DNA of 64,000 nt from Prosopocoilus inquinatus. Taxonomy: Eukaryota > Arthropoda > Insecta > Coleoptera > Lucanidae. Shown in pieces: positions 9,580 through 20,630 of this stretch. The notes beneath the pieces were generated by a model. It saw only the letters and a program-made list of their open reading frames with translations. It did no database searches and had not been told where the DNA came from. Where the stretch lies: NCBI GenBank assembly GCA_036172665.1, contig CM069871.1:2232001-2296000 (forward strand), in the 5' to 3' direction. The position numbers and the translations under genes are program-made. Each line of letters opens with the position of its first letter. The first letter of the stretch is position 1.

Positions 9580-12508
9580 TTAGATATTAGAAAGTCGATT
9601 AGAAATCCGTAATTGACAAGAAATTAAAAGTAAATTGATCATTTTGTTGTCGATAGATGGCGCTGCTGGATATTACACATAAATAAAAATAAGGCCTACT
9701 TAGAGAGAATTCTTGAACCAACAAGAAAATTTGTAATCGGAAAAAGTCGATTGGGAATTAGAAATTGACGAGAAACCAAAAGCAAATCAATTTTCTTGAT
9801 GACGTACTTCCGCCGCCCTTTGACAGATGGCGCTGCCACGGAATACGTATAATAAATGAAAACCTTCTAAGTGAATCTGAATGAAAAATGTTTTAAATCA
9901 GAAAGCCGATTGCAAATCCAAAACTGACAAGAAATTAAGAGTAAATTAATTAATATTTTAATGACGTACTTCCATTGTCCTTCAACAGATGACGCTGTTA
10001 GGGCATGTATGCAAAAAGTGAAAACCTTCAAAGTGAATTCTTGAATCAAGAAGAATTTTTTTTTATCACAAAGTCGCTTGGAAATTCAAAACCGATAATT
10101 AAAAATTAAAAGTAAATCAATTATTTTGATACTGATTACTTCCGTTGAACTTCAACAGATGGCGTTGTTACGGAGAAATTTTTTTTATCGGAAAGCGCCA
10201 CTGCGCCACAACTCGAGAAAGTAAGTGAGGAAGAAAAGACAAAGAACAAAAACAAAAAGTACAAGCGCCAAAAACCTTTTCTTTTTTCTACAAAACATTA
10301 TTATTTAAAAATTTAGATTCGATTTAAGTTATTAAAATGGTGAAAATGTGGAAAACAAGAGACAATCGCCGTTGCTGGGTAATAGATGTAAATAAAAATA
10401 AGGCCTACATAGAAAGAATTCTTGAACCAACAAGAAAATTTGTAATCGGAAAAAGTCGATTGGGAATTCGAAATTGACGAGAAATGAAAAGTAAATCAAT
10501 TTTTTTTTATGACGTACTTCCGTCGCCCTTTGGCAGATGGCGCTGCCACGGAATACGTATAATAAATGAAAACCTTCTAAGTGAATTTGAATGATTTTTT
10601 TTAAATCAGAAAGCCGATTGCAAATACAAAACTGACAAGAAATTAAGAGTAAATTAATTATTATTTTGATGATGTACTTCTATTGTTCTTCAACAGATGG
10701 CGCTGTTAGGGCACGTATACAAAAAGTGAAAACCTTCAAAGTGAATTCTTGAATCAAGAAGAATTTTTTTTATCACAAATTCGCTTCGAAATTCAAAACC
10801 GATAATTAGAAATTAAAAGTAAATCAATTATTTTGATACTGATTACTTCCGTTGAACTTCAACAGACGGCGTTGTTACGGAGAAATTTTTTTATCAGAAA
10901 GCGCCACTGCGCCACAACTCGAGAAAGTAAGTGAGGAAGAAAAGACAAAGAACAAAAAACAAAATTAAAAAATGCAAGCGCCAAAAACCTTTTCTCTTTT
11001 CTACAAAACATTATTATTTAAAAATTTAGATTCGATTTAATTTATTAAAATGGTGAAAATGTGGAAAACAAGAGACAATCGCCGTTGCTGGGTAATACAT
11101 GTAAATAAAAATAAGGCCTACTTAGAGAGAATTCTTGAACCAACAAGAAAATTTGTAATCGGAAAAAGTCGATTGGGAATTCGAAATTGACGAGAAATGA
11201 AAAGTAAATCAATTTTTTTTTTGATGACGTACTTCCGTCGCCCTTTGACAGATGGCGCTGCCACGGAATACGTATAATAAATGAAAACCTTCCAAGTGAA
11301 TTCGAATGAAATTTTTTTTTTAATCAGAAAGTCGATTGGAAATACAAAACTGACGAGAAATTAAGAGTAAATTAATTATTATTTTGATGATGTACTTCCA
11401 TTGTTCTTCAAAAGATGGCGCTGTTAGGAAATGTACATAAAAACCTTCAAAGTGAATTCTTGAATCAAGAAGAATTTTTTCTTATCACAAAGTCGCTTGG
11501 AAATTCAAAACCGATAATTAAAAATTAAAAGTAAATCAATTATTTTGATACTGATTACTTCCGTTGAACTTCAACAGATGGCGTTGTTACGGAGAAATTT
11601 TTTTTATCGGAAAGCGCCACTGCGCCACAACTCGAGAAAGTAAGTGAGGAAGAAAAGACAAAGAACAAAAACAAAAAGTACAAGCGCCAAAAACCTTTTC
11701 TTTTTTCTACAAAACATTATTATTTAAAAATTTAGATTCGATTAAATTTATTAAAATGGTGAAAATGTGGAAAACAAGAGACAATCGCCGTTGCTGGGTA
11801 ATATATGTAAATAAAAATAAGGCCTACTTAGAGAGAATTCTTGAACCAACAAGAAAATTTGTAATCGGAAAAAGTCGATTGGGAATTCGAAATTGACGAG
11901 AAATGAAAAGTAAATCAATTTTTTTTTTGATGACGTACTTCCGTCGCCCTTTGACAGATGGCGCTGCTACAGAATACGTATAATAAATGAAAATCTAACA
12001 AGTGAATTCGAATGAATTTTTTTTTTATCAGAAAGTTGATTGAAAATACAAAACTGACGAGAAATTAAGAGTAAATTAATTATTATTTTGATGATGTACT
12101 TCCATTGTCCTTCAAAAGATGGCGTTGTTAGGAAATGTACATAAAAACCTTCAAAGTGAATTCTTGAAACAAGAAGAATTTCTTTGATCACAAAGTCGCT
12201 TGGAAATTCAAAACTGATAATTAGAAATTAAAAGTAAATCAATTATTTTGATACTGATTACTTCCGTTGAACTTCAACAGATGGCGTTGTTACGGAGAAA
12301 TTTTTTTATCAGAAAGCGCCACTGCGCCACAACTCGAGAAAGTATGTGAGGAAGAAAAGACGACAAAGACAAAGAACAAAAAGAAAGAGTGCAAGCGCCA
12401 AAAACCTTTTCTCTTTTCTACAAAACATTATTATTTAAAAATTTAGATTCGATTTAATTTATTAAAATGGTGAAATTGGGGAAAACAAGAGACAATCGCC
12501 GTTGCTTT
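9580..12508. repeat. ~710-bp higher-order satellite with AGATGGCG(C/T)TG submonomers
   Basis: The landmark AATAAGGCCTAC recurs near 9690, 10403, 11115 and 11820, giving a higher-order period of about 706-713 bp and nearly four copies. Within each large unit are three related ~165-bp submonomers. Each has a block of the type GTCGATTGGGAATTC / AAATTGACGAGAAAT / GATGACGTACTTCCGTCG and then the motif CAGATGGCGCTG or CAGATGGCGTTG. A fourth, unrelated segment (GCGCCACTGCGCCACAACTC...) completes the unit. Thirteen copies of the motif, two of them with one changed base, sit near 9655, 9825, 9987, 10157, 10535, 10695, 10862, 11248, 11414, 11575, 11955, 12117 and 12278. Short open frames here are by-products. 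Confidence 0.92.
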
Positions 12509-13676
12509 TAAATATCGGATAGAGAACCTCCAAAAGAAGAAAAAACGCAGAATTTTATACAAAAAAAAAACAACTCGACTGTAACGAGAAGTCTAAAAAG
12601 GTAAACAAGAAATTCGAATCGATTAGACTTTTTTAAAAAAAAAAAAACAATAATAAAATAACAGCTGCTTCACTACTGCCATTTTCTACAGGAAAAAACA
12701 ATAAAAAGCGTGGGTGTCAAAGTTCTTTAAGCTTTTCGGTTTTCTACGAAAAATTATTTAAAAAGAAATTAGAATTAAAAAAGAAGCGAACAAATTAAAA
12801 ACTGTTGAGTTTTTTCTGGCTTAGTTCCGCCGCCAAGCCAACGCATTTTGTTTTTAAATAAAAAACAAAACGTCGATCGATGAAACCAGTGTTGCCAGAT
12901 TGGAGGAAATTTCGCCATTTGGCCTATTTTGTAGAGCAGGAAAATTCGATTTGGCGATTGGCATAATGCTTGGACTACTTTTCACTTTCACAATTCGACT
13001 TCTTTTTAAATCACGAACGCATTTAAAAGTTTAACCGGACGTGGAAAACTGTAGAACACAAATTTTCTTCTATTATTCTTTTGGAAATAAAAGTCGCACA
13101 AAGCAACAGTCTTTTTAAAACTGACGTTCGATATTTATAAATTTCAAAGAAGATGTAAATCAGCTGCTGTTTATACGACATTTACGAACTTAAATTGGGG
13201 AAAATATCAATGTTTTTAAATTAAATTGGGCGGGCTATTTTTTGTAAAACGTTTTGGGGTAAATATTTCCCAAGTTTCATTCAGGGAAAAATCTGACAAG
13301 CCAGGATGAAACAGAAAACGATAATTTATAAATTCTGTTGCCGGCGTATTTTGTATTTTGTTTTTTTTTCTTTACGTCATACAAAGAAGTTACATTCTTG
13401 CGATCGCATTGTACTAATAAAGCGTAAGCACATGATGCACTTTATAGTTTTCCAATTGCAAGCAACTTCTTCTTTTCACTGAAATTCTTTCAGCTCCATC
13501 TGCAGTGGAAGTAAGGCGATGGAATTTCCAATCGCCTTCGTGTACAGCCGGAAGACGTCTTCATGTTTGGTATTTTTCGAACGTCTTTCATCCAATACGA
13601 TTCTGTTCCCCTAATGAAATTGAATTCTTTGATATAATGCACTAAAATCGCCGCGCACGTTTCCACTTCCTACCAA
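12509..13676. other. Non-coding DNA between satellite blocks
   Basis: A-rich low-complexity sequence (12530-12660) is followed by unique AT-rich DNA. At 12889 there is CAGTGTTGCCAGATTGG, which resembles a transposon terminal sequence, but no matching opposite end was found nearby. No coding frame or RNA gene was supported. Confidence 0.4.
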
Positions 13677-14453
13677 CAATCCATCCCATAATACCAACGT
13701 CTTGCACATCATTAAATGAATACGTCCGAGTTGTTCTGAGCTTGCCTCTTCGGGAACGTTGAAGTTCTATTTTTATTCGGAAATAAATAAAATACGAATA
13801 CATTTTCGATTGCGACCGGGGCGGAGGGGGGCGGGGGGGGGGAAATCTGAAGTCTACTTTCAAGAAGAAGAAGGGGGAAATTTAATTTAGCCAATTAGCC
13901 AATTCGAAACAAACCTTCTTCGGAGAGGAATAATTATTAGATATTAGAAAGTCGATTAGAAATCCGTAATTGACAAGAAATTAAAAGTAAATTGATCATT
14001 TTGTTGTCGATAGATGGTGCTGCTAGGTAATGCACATAAATAAAAATAGGGCCTACATAGAAAGAATTCTTTAACCAACAAGAAAATTTGTAATCGGAAA
14101 AAGTCGATTGGGAATTCGAAATTGACGAGAAATCAAAAGTAAATCAATTTTTTTGACAACGTACTTCCGCCGCACTTTGACAGATGGCGCTGCCAATCCA
14201 TCCCATAATACCAACGTCTTACACATCATTAAATGAATACGTCCGAGTTGTTCTGAGCTTGCCTCTTCGGGAACGTTGAAGTTCTATTTTGATTCGGAAA
14301 TAAATAAAATACGAATACATTTTCGATTGCGACCGGGGCGGAGGGAGGGGGGGGGGAAATCTGAAGTCTACTTTCAAGAAGAAGAAGGGGGAAATTTAAT
14401 TTAGCCAATTAGCCAATTCGAAACAAACCTTCTTCGGAGAGGAATAATTATTT
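13677..14453. repeat. ~260-bp direct duplication flanking a 257-bp satellite fragment
   Basis: 13677-13936 and 14194-14453 are near-identical direct copies, each running from CAATCCATCCCATAATACC to GGAGAGGAATAATTATT and each including a long G tract. Between them, 13937-14193 is a piece of the 9580-12508 satellite. It matches that array from its first base (TTAGATATTAGAAAGTCG, 9580) to the submonomer motif at about 9838 (GACAGATGGCGCTGCCA). This looks like insertion of a satellite fragment with a long target duplication, or a replication-based template switch. Confidence 0.85.
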
Positions 14454-15474
14454 TTTAAGGAGGGGGCGCGCGGCGCACTTAGAAAGTCGGGGGGGCCCAG
14501 TATTTAATTATTGACGGTCGCTTCTCTTCCTCATCAAAAATTAATTGCTTTATCGGAATCCCGAACAGGCCGGCGACCCAATTTCCTTTATACAAGGAAT
14601 GAGAAATAATTAAACCGGAAGTTCGTTTTGTTTTCTTATTGTTGCAAACAAAAAAAAAAAGAAATATATATTCAGGATGGTTTTAATTGAGCGAGAGCGG
14701 CGCGGCGACCAAGCGTGCAAATGCGAATGCGAATGCGAATGCGAATGAAGAAAAAAATTGTTTATAAAAAATTTAAATTAGGTGCCTTTTTCGCTGTTCA
14801 GTACATTCATTATGAAACAGCCGCTCGGAGGAAGGAAAACGAGCGTCGGCTCCTCGCAGCAAAAGGGCGGAAACGCGGAAGAGAGCGGAGCCCCCCCGAA
14901 AACGTAAGGGCGTGTGTATTCTCCGGGGTTGTATAAAGTTAATGAAGGAGTAACTTAATGAGACGGTTTAATGTTCGCCGGTTTCTTTCGCGGAAAAGCA
15001 AATATTATCATCGCGAGATACTCGCGAGCTCATCTCCTTAATTATTGGCTCAGTCTCCCGAATGCAATAACGTCGGTTTTAATTTAATTATTCAGGGAGG
15101 TAATGAATAAAATATGGACGCGTTAAGTTGCGCCGAGCGGGTAATTCATGTTCACCATGGGGGTGGGTACAGTATGTGTGTGTGTGTGTGTGTGTTAGTG
15201 CACAGAAATACCGGCAGAGTTCTCTGCATACACTTAGCGGTGGATAAATTGACTGCGCCAGGGGAGAGGATGGGAAAATAACCGCGCTAAACGAATTTAG
15301 CTCATAATCCTCCCCCCGTGTGCTTGCTTGCTTACCTCCTGAAAGTTTTATCATTTTATCTAACTCATCTTAATACGTTGCACACACAGTTTACTAACAA
15401 GCGTCATTCAAAAACAAAACCTAATTTAATAGGCTATAAATTGGTTACAATTTATGATACAAGAGTATGGAGTA
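14454..15474. other. Unique DNA with microsatellites and candidate regulatory islands
   Basis: No gene was recognised. A GCGAAT hexamer repeat lies at about 14717-14746 and a (TG)n microsatellite at 15175-15195. The 14940-15115 stretch is not A/T-run-biased and has several TAATTA-type cores and two CGCGAG sites ten bases apart (15012-15028), which would suit a non-coding regulatory island. This is only inference. Confidence 0.35.
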
Positions 15475-15590
15475 AGGCTTTTATGCACGAAATGTGCAAG
15501 GAGTGCATAAAAGCTCTTATGCACGAATTGTGCCAGGAGTGCATAAAAGCTTTTATGCACAAATTGTGCAAGGAGTGCATAAAAGCCTTT
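15475..15590. repeat. 36-bp palindromic tandem repeat, three copies
   Basis: Three units start near 15478, 15514 and 15550 with a 36-bp period. Each unit reads GCTTTTATGCAC, then about 12 bases containing TGTGC, then GTGCATAAAAGC, so each unit is itself an inverted repeat with 12-bp arms. A second small dyad (TGCAC/GTGCA) is nested inside. The string is open in more than one frame (repeating Cys/His peptides), which I regard as accidental because the DNA symmetry explains it. Confidence 0.85.
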
Positions 15591-15670
15591 CACACACGTG
15601 CGCCAAACAATATTTTATCTCCGACTTAATTTCGTTGTGTTTGTTGTCGCTTCAACGACGTCCTGTAGAT

Positions 15671-15800
15671 TTAGAAAAATTTTGTGCAAATCGTTTTTGA
15701 TTGCAGTGAAAACCTCGAGCAGCCTCTGGACAGCTGTTTCAGCCCTGCTTGGGGCTTCTTCAGCAGAAAAAAAAAAACGATTTGCACAAAATTTTTCTAA
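15671..15800. repeat. 28-bp perfect inverted repeat with an inner hairpin
   Basis: 15671-15698 and 15773-15800 are exact reverse complements (TTAGAAAAATTTTGTGCAAA... against ...TTTGCACAAAATTTTTCTAA). The 74-bp interior holds a second dyad, AGCCC-TGCTT-GGGCT, flanked by GCTG and CAGC. The nested structure suggests a short non-autonomous foldback element. No flanking duplication could be fixed. Confidence 0.75.
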
Positions 15801-16083
15801 AAACTTTCATTATGCTTTGACAGCAAGCATGGCCGCCTTGCATGGGGGACTTATTAGGAGCAAATCCCGCTTCAATTTGTCTATCCTACTGCAATGTCAG
15901 GTCAAAGAGCGATAGTAAGATGTCGCTATTTTATCTGTTCGTTATTTTTTCAGTTTCTTCGAATTTTCTCTTCTCAGATTTTCGAACAATCCGCACCTTT
16001 TCTTGTTGTTTTTTTTTTATTGTCCATTGTTTTTCCTTCATACTTTGTTGTTCATTAACGGGATTTTCTTTTTCGTTTCCTAT

Positions 16084-16125
16084 CAACGCACTATGGTTTC
16101 TGCGACCGATTTTTTTGGCCAAAAT
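16084..16125 (+). repeat. Transib left target duplication and terminal repeat (3' end)
   Basis: CAACG at 16084-16088 is the target duplication. The terminal repeat begins at 16089 with CACTATGGTTTC and ends with TTTGGCCAAAAT at 16125. It pairs with the right terminus at 29 of 37 positions without gaps. The outer CACTATG parallels the RAG recombination-signal heptamer. Confidence 0.9.
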
Positions 16126-18960
16126 TAATAAATCCCTAATATTTGATAACTAATGGAAGGAATTTTTTTTTTTGAATATCAGTAATAAAATGGAAGTTAT
16201 AAAGGTGGTTTTGCTTCATTTCCCTATGTAATAAAAATTATTAGTGCCTATTTCACTTTTCCTACATATCATTTTCTAATTCTATTTGATTCAACTGCTG
16301 AACAGACAGTACTTCCTCTAAAAAATTTTCTTCTAATTCTTCTTCTTCTTCTTCTTCTTCTTCTGTGTCCGCTTTATCAACTTCTTCAGACTGTGAAGTT
16401 TCTAGCTTTGGTTGTAGTAGCATACCGATTACTTCAGAAGGCAGATTTAATTTATCCTGCCGACTACAACGTTTCTCCAGGTTGATACTGGATATAACAG
16501 GATCGGAAGTGTCCATAGCTCTATTGAAAACATCTTCTAAATTATTTTGTCTACTAGTTTTTCTGGCGTGGTACTGTCGATCATATTTATACAGTTTGTT
16601 TCTTCCTTCGGATCCCTCTTCTCCAAAATAACCCACTGGTAATATAATATTCTCCATTATTTGCCTACTATGTATGAGAATTTTATGAACAGTTGCAGGC
16701 ATCGGATACCAAGAATACTTGAGCATATACAGTCTTGCAGTTGAATGGCAATAATCCTCGAACTTCTGTGTATCTATTTCGTATTGGCAAGATAGACAAA
16801 TTAATATGACTCTAAATTTTTTAATTAATTCTTCATCAACGCCAGTAATTTCAGAAAAAACATTTTAGTATCAGCAAATGCGCGACGGGCAGTATTTCCA
16901 TCGTTCGTACTACCAAACCCATTGGTTTTCGGCTTATCCACATGTAAATGTAATTCTGTTAAAAACTTATGCTGTATTGATTTTTTTCTATTATTGAACA
17001 GTTCCTTATTCTCAATGCCTCTAACTTGCCATTCGCGTATGTTAATTCGATATGATATATGGAGAATACATTCAAAGACACGAATCCAAGTATGTAATGG
17101 ACTTATTCCATATTGCAAAGTATTTGGTTTTGGTTTAAAAATGTCTGTTGTTTTAAAATCTTCAACCTGTAAAAAATTTCTAGGAGTCGCACCACATATA
17201 GGACAAGCTTGATTCGATTTTGTTTTCGTTAATGTATTCAACACTTTGCCGTCGATTAGCGTCATAAAAAGATTATATTTTATGTTTATGATTTTGTTGT
17301 TCGGTAATGATATATTTAAATCTTGTAGTATTTCGATTTGCTGATCAATATGTTGTTTTTCATGTAGTATATGTTCTGCAGATTCTTTTATATATTCCAG
17401 CTTAAGTGGTCTACAAAATCGTATAGATTGTGGAGTTCGATTGTTCCACAGAACAGTATGGTTTTTGGATTGCAATCGGAGAGGAATAAGTGTTGTTGCA
17501 AATAGAGATGCGTCGGAATGGGAGCCAGGGGTGGTAAATCTTTGTTTATATATCGCTTGTCCTGAACTTCCATCAAAACCGTAGCTACAAATCAGTTCAG
17601 CACTAATTTCGTTGACGTTCAATGATTCCATGTGTTGGGAAATTATATCTTCTTGTAAAAGTACTATTCGTTTTGTTGTATGCTCTAATAAATTAAGTAA
17701 TGGAACTTCTGCCACAATGTCTGTAACAATAATTCCATTGGGTCTACATGTAGATTTACATTTCCAAACTTCTTTGTAATCCGGGTAAATATCGCAGTTT
17801 TTCAAAAGAGCTCCATGTCGTATATCTAGATACTGCTGCTTGCTTAAGTTGGAATTCAAAATCAATTCTAATGCTTCTTCGGCAGTATATTTTTCTGTTT
17901 GTTTTTTCGGTGATGAAAGTATTTTCCGAATTTTTGTTGGTCGCTGTGGACTTTTGCTTACTTCTTTTATAACTGCAGCTAAATCTGGTTTTCCTTCCTG
18001 CCGCGAAGCCATACTTGCAGCGTGCAACATTAAAGACGAGGGATGATCGTATTCATGTGCTAACCGCGAAGCTTCCCTTCGCTGTGATCTAGCAGATTTT
18101 TGCTCAAACAATAAATGTGGTCGACCTGAAGACGTCGATGGTAGAGGTTCATGTGCTTCAATAACGAAAACTTCATTCAACCAAGAGGAATATTTATTCT
18201 TAAAGCGTTCCTTATGCCGAGAAACTTGACTCCATCTTTCGTCAAAATTGCGACACAAACGACGTAGTCTTTCTTTTATTTTTTGCTCCCCATATTCGTT
18301 AATGTTTTCTGCAATGTGTGCGTTTATATGATTAAAAAGTGCAGCAACTTTCGCATCTTTTTCGGCCCTAAGCCATATTTCAAAAAGCTCCTCGTTTGGA
18401 AAACGCTCCATCTCTGTAAAAAACGTTAAATTTACGAAATTGCGCAACAACGCGCAAACAAACTATACTTCAGTTAAAACCGTAAGATATTCTTAACAAA
18501 GTGGCGCAAAAATTATTCCAGCCAAATCCCGCCAATTTTTTATAACTCACTTTGAATTTTCAAATTTAACGTCTTTGAAATTAAATTGTATATGCCCACG
18601 TAATGTTACATTTCTATTGTTACAGGTGAAAATTATAAAGCTTTTGTTCAAAATATTATAAATACATGCCTCAAGGATAGTAACAAAAAATACCACACAC
18701 AGCACTATTGTCAAACACTCGAACAATAAATTTAAACAACTGTTGCTCACTTACAGACTTAAACGGATAACTGAAACGTATCCCGAAAATGTGAACTTAA
18801 TATACTCATAACAGGTACAAAGGGGTATAGAAACAATACAGCAGGTATTAAATAAATTGCTACAGCCTATTTACTTTTCATAGTAATATAGATTTACGGT
18901 CTTTCTAAGAATCGAAAAATTCCATTTTGGCCAAATAATCGCTTCTCGGAAACCATAGTG
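16089..18960 (-). mobile_element. Transib DNA transposon, full length (2872 bp)
   Basis: The element is bounded by 37-bp imperfect terminal inverted repeats that start CACTATGGTTTC and end GGCCAAAAT (16089-16125, and the complement of 18924-18960). It is flanked by an exact 5-bp target duplication CAACG at 16084-16088 and 18961-18965. Transib elements belong to the RAG1 superfamily, have ends like the V(D)J heptamer (CAC-A/T-x-TG) and make 5-bp GC-leaning duplications, all of which fits. The coding region is on the minus strand with about 550 bp of 5' and 173 bp of 3' non-coding DNA. The perfect duplication and near-complete coding sequence suggest a young insertion. Confidence 0.93.
16262..18411 (-). 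pseudogene. Transib transposase (RAG1-like), one frameshift
   Basis: Two adjoining frames make one transposase of roughly 715 residues. The first is open from 18450 to 16825; I prefer the Met at 18411 (MERFPNEEL) over the upstream Met because the family-like N-terminus starts there. It holds GFDGSSG (residues 291-297 counting from 18450; catalytic Asp 293), TLIDGKVL (Asp 400), a CPIC zinc-type pair (416/419), a WIRVFECILHISYR block and GFGSTNDGNTARR. The second frame continues through SCQYEIDTQKF and YPMPATVHKILIH to GSEGRNK, whose Glu is the likely third catalytic residue. It ends in a Glu-rich tail. The frames join at a run of six A on the plus strand (16855-16860), so one base is gained or lost there. 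The protein would be nuclear and would cut and paste the element. A homopolymer sequencing error could explain the break, in which case the gene would be intact. Confidence 0.9.
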
Positions 18961-18965
18961 CAACG
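18924..18965 (-). repeat. Transib right terminal repeat and target duplication (5' end)
   Basis: Read on the minus strand, the element starts at 18960 with CACTATGGTTTC and the conserved block closes with TTTGGCCAAAAT at 18924. The second copy of the target duplication, CAACG, is at 18961-18965 on the plus strand. Confidence 0.9.
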
Positions 18966-19837
18966 AATTAATTTCTCCTTCGTTCGTTTATTTAGTTTCG
19001 ACGTTTCATTTCACAGATTATTCTTTTTCTTTTGTGCTGTTGATGAAAATTTGAATATCGCACGTAGCACCAAAAAATTATCGATATTCTTTTGTTTCGA
19101 AAATTAAATTATCGGCCACGCCAACCAAAGTTTAGCGCCTGCGCATTGATCGCTACCGTGTGTAGGCTGTAGTCGCTCGTGTCTGGAAGAGAATTACGCG
19201 CTACAGTTTTCTATCTTATCGACATTTTGCGTGCCAATTGAGGTTATGGTTTATAAAATAAAAACAAAATGCTCCAACATGGCTGCCAATGGGACGACCC
19301 ACCTTCATACACCATCATCAATCATCTCGCTTGATAGCACTGAGTTTTCGGGAAGGAATCTGTAATTGGCCTGTTTAAGTCATGTGACTTCCCCTCATGT
19401 CTTGGATTCCGGCTTCACGCAAAGTAGATTTGCTGAACGCGATGAGTGCACTTCGTTTTTTCGTGGGCTCATAGTCATTTTGCTATGACGCCCAGTATAA
19501 AAGAAACTCTATATTACGCAAACCAAAGCGTTCATTTCTCGCTTTCAAAGCCTGACAACTCCAATGAATCAGGTATTTGACATTTATCGGAGAATTCTTC
19601 TTCTTTTTGGTTGATACGACTTACGATTAGCCGGAATCTCTGCGCGCCGGAGCTCAAAAGTACAATTCGTTTCTGTAAAGAAGACCGCCGAGAAATATTT
19701 TGCAGAGGTAACGTTTACAAGTTTTGACTTGTAACTCAGCGCAATTAATGCCCCTCCCCCCAATTTCCATCGATCGTACGACTTGTTTATTTATGTGGAG
19801 AACTCTTCTACTCGACTACGACGAGATTGTCTACCCT
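18966..19837. other. Unique DNA right of the Transib insertion
   Basis: This continues the sequence interrupted by Transib (the left flank ends at 16083). It has moderate GC content and a TATAAAAG at about 19496-19503, but no frame, splice pattern or RNA gene that I can defend. Nothing further was recognised. Confidence 0.35.
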
Positions 19838-20630
19838 TGAGAGCGAGCTGCTTCAAATTTTTGTTGGAATTTGTCTCTTTTCTTCACGCATCCGCGTTGG
19901 TCTGACATAGGAAGTATTTTTGCTGCACTTTATACCTATTGATTCTGACAGGTAGGTTATGCGCCTTCCCTTACAGCTCTACAGTCATCAGTAATTAGAT
20001 TATTCGGTAAGAGTCGTCATAAACAAGCAATTTCAAATGCTATTAATAGATCCACCCAAAGCACTTTTGAAATCAGACTAAAATGAAAGACCTTGCCTAA
20101 GGTTATCGACTCGACACTGAGCGGTACGAGCACGCGTTAAGTTAATAAAGTCGTCACTGGCTTCGCCCTATAAAATGTTGGGAAGGAGTTCGAACGAGTT
20201 AAAAGCAGGGTAAAAGGTCTGTTTTGAGAGCAAGATGCGCCGGCAATCATGTTGGAATTCGCCGCTTTTCTTCACTTTCCGAGTTGGTCTGACAAGGAAG
20301 TATTTTTGCTGCACTTTATACCTATTGATTCTGACAGGTAGGTTATGCGTCTTCCCTTAAAGCTCTACAGTCATCAATAATTAGATTATTCGGTAAAAGT
20401 CGTCATAAACAAGCGATTTCAAACGCTATTACTAAATCCACCTAAAACACTTTTGAAATCAGACTAAAATTAAAGACCTTGCCTAAGGTTACCGACTCAA
20501 CACTGAGCGGTATGAGCACGCGTTAAGTTAATAAAGCCATCACTGGCTTCGCCCTACAATTGTCAGAAAGGAGTCCGAACGAATCAAAAGCTCGCTCCGT
20601 AAGCTAAAACCAACCGAGTAAAATCTGCTT
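19838..20630. repeat. 386-bp direct tandem duplication (two copies)
   Basis: The segment with TATTTTTGCTGCACTTTATA, CTGACAGGTAGGTTATGCG, TCGTCATAAACAAGC and ACTGAGCGGTA(C/T)GAGCACGC occurs twice, offset by about 386 bp (CTGACAGGTA at 19945 and 20331). The copies are similar but clearly diverged, mostly by substitutions, so the duplication is old. No coding content was recognised. Confidence 0.88.

Noticed and set aside
12889..12905. CAGTGTTGCCAGATTGG as a DNA-transposon end
   Set aside because: No matching inverted end and no target duplication were found in the following kilobases.
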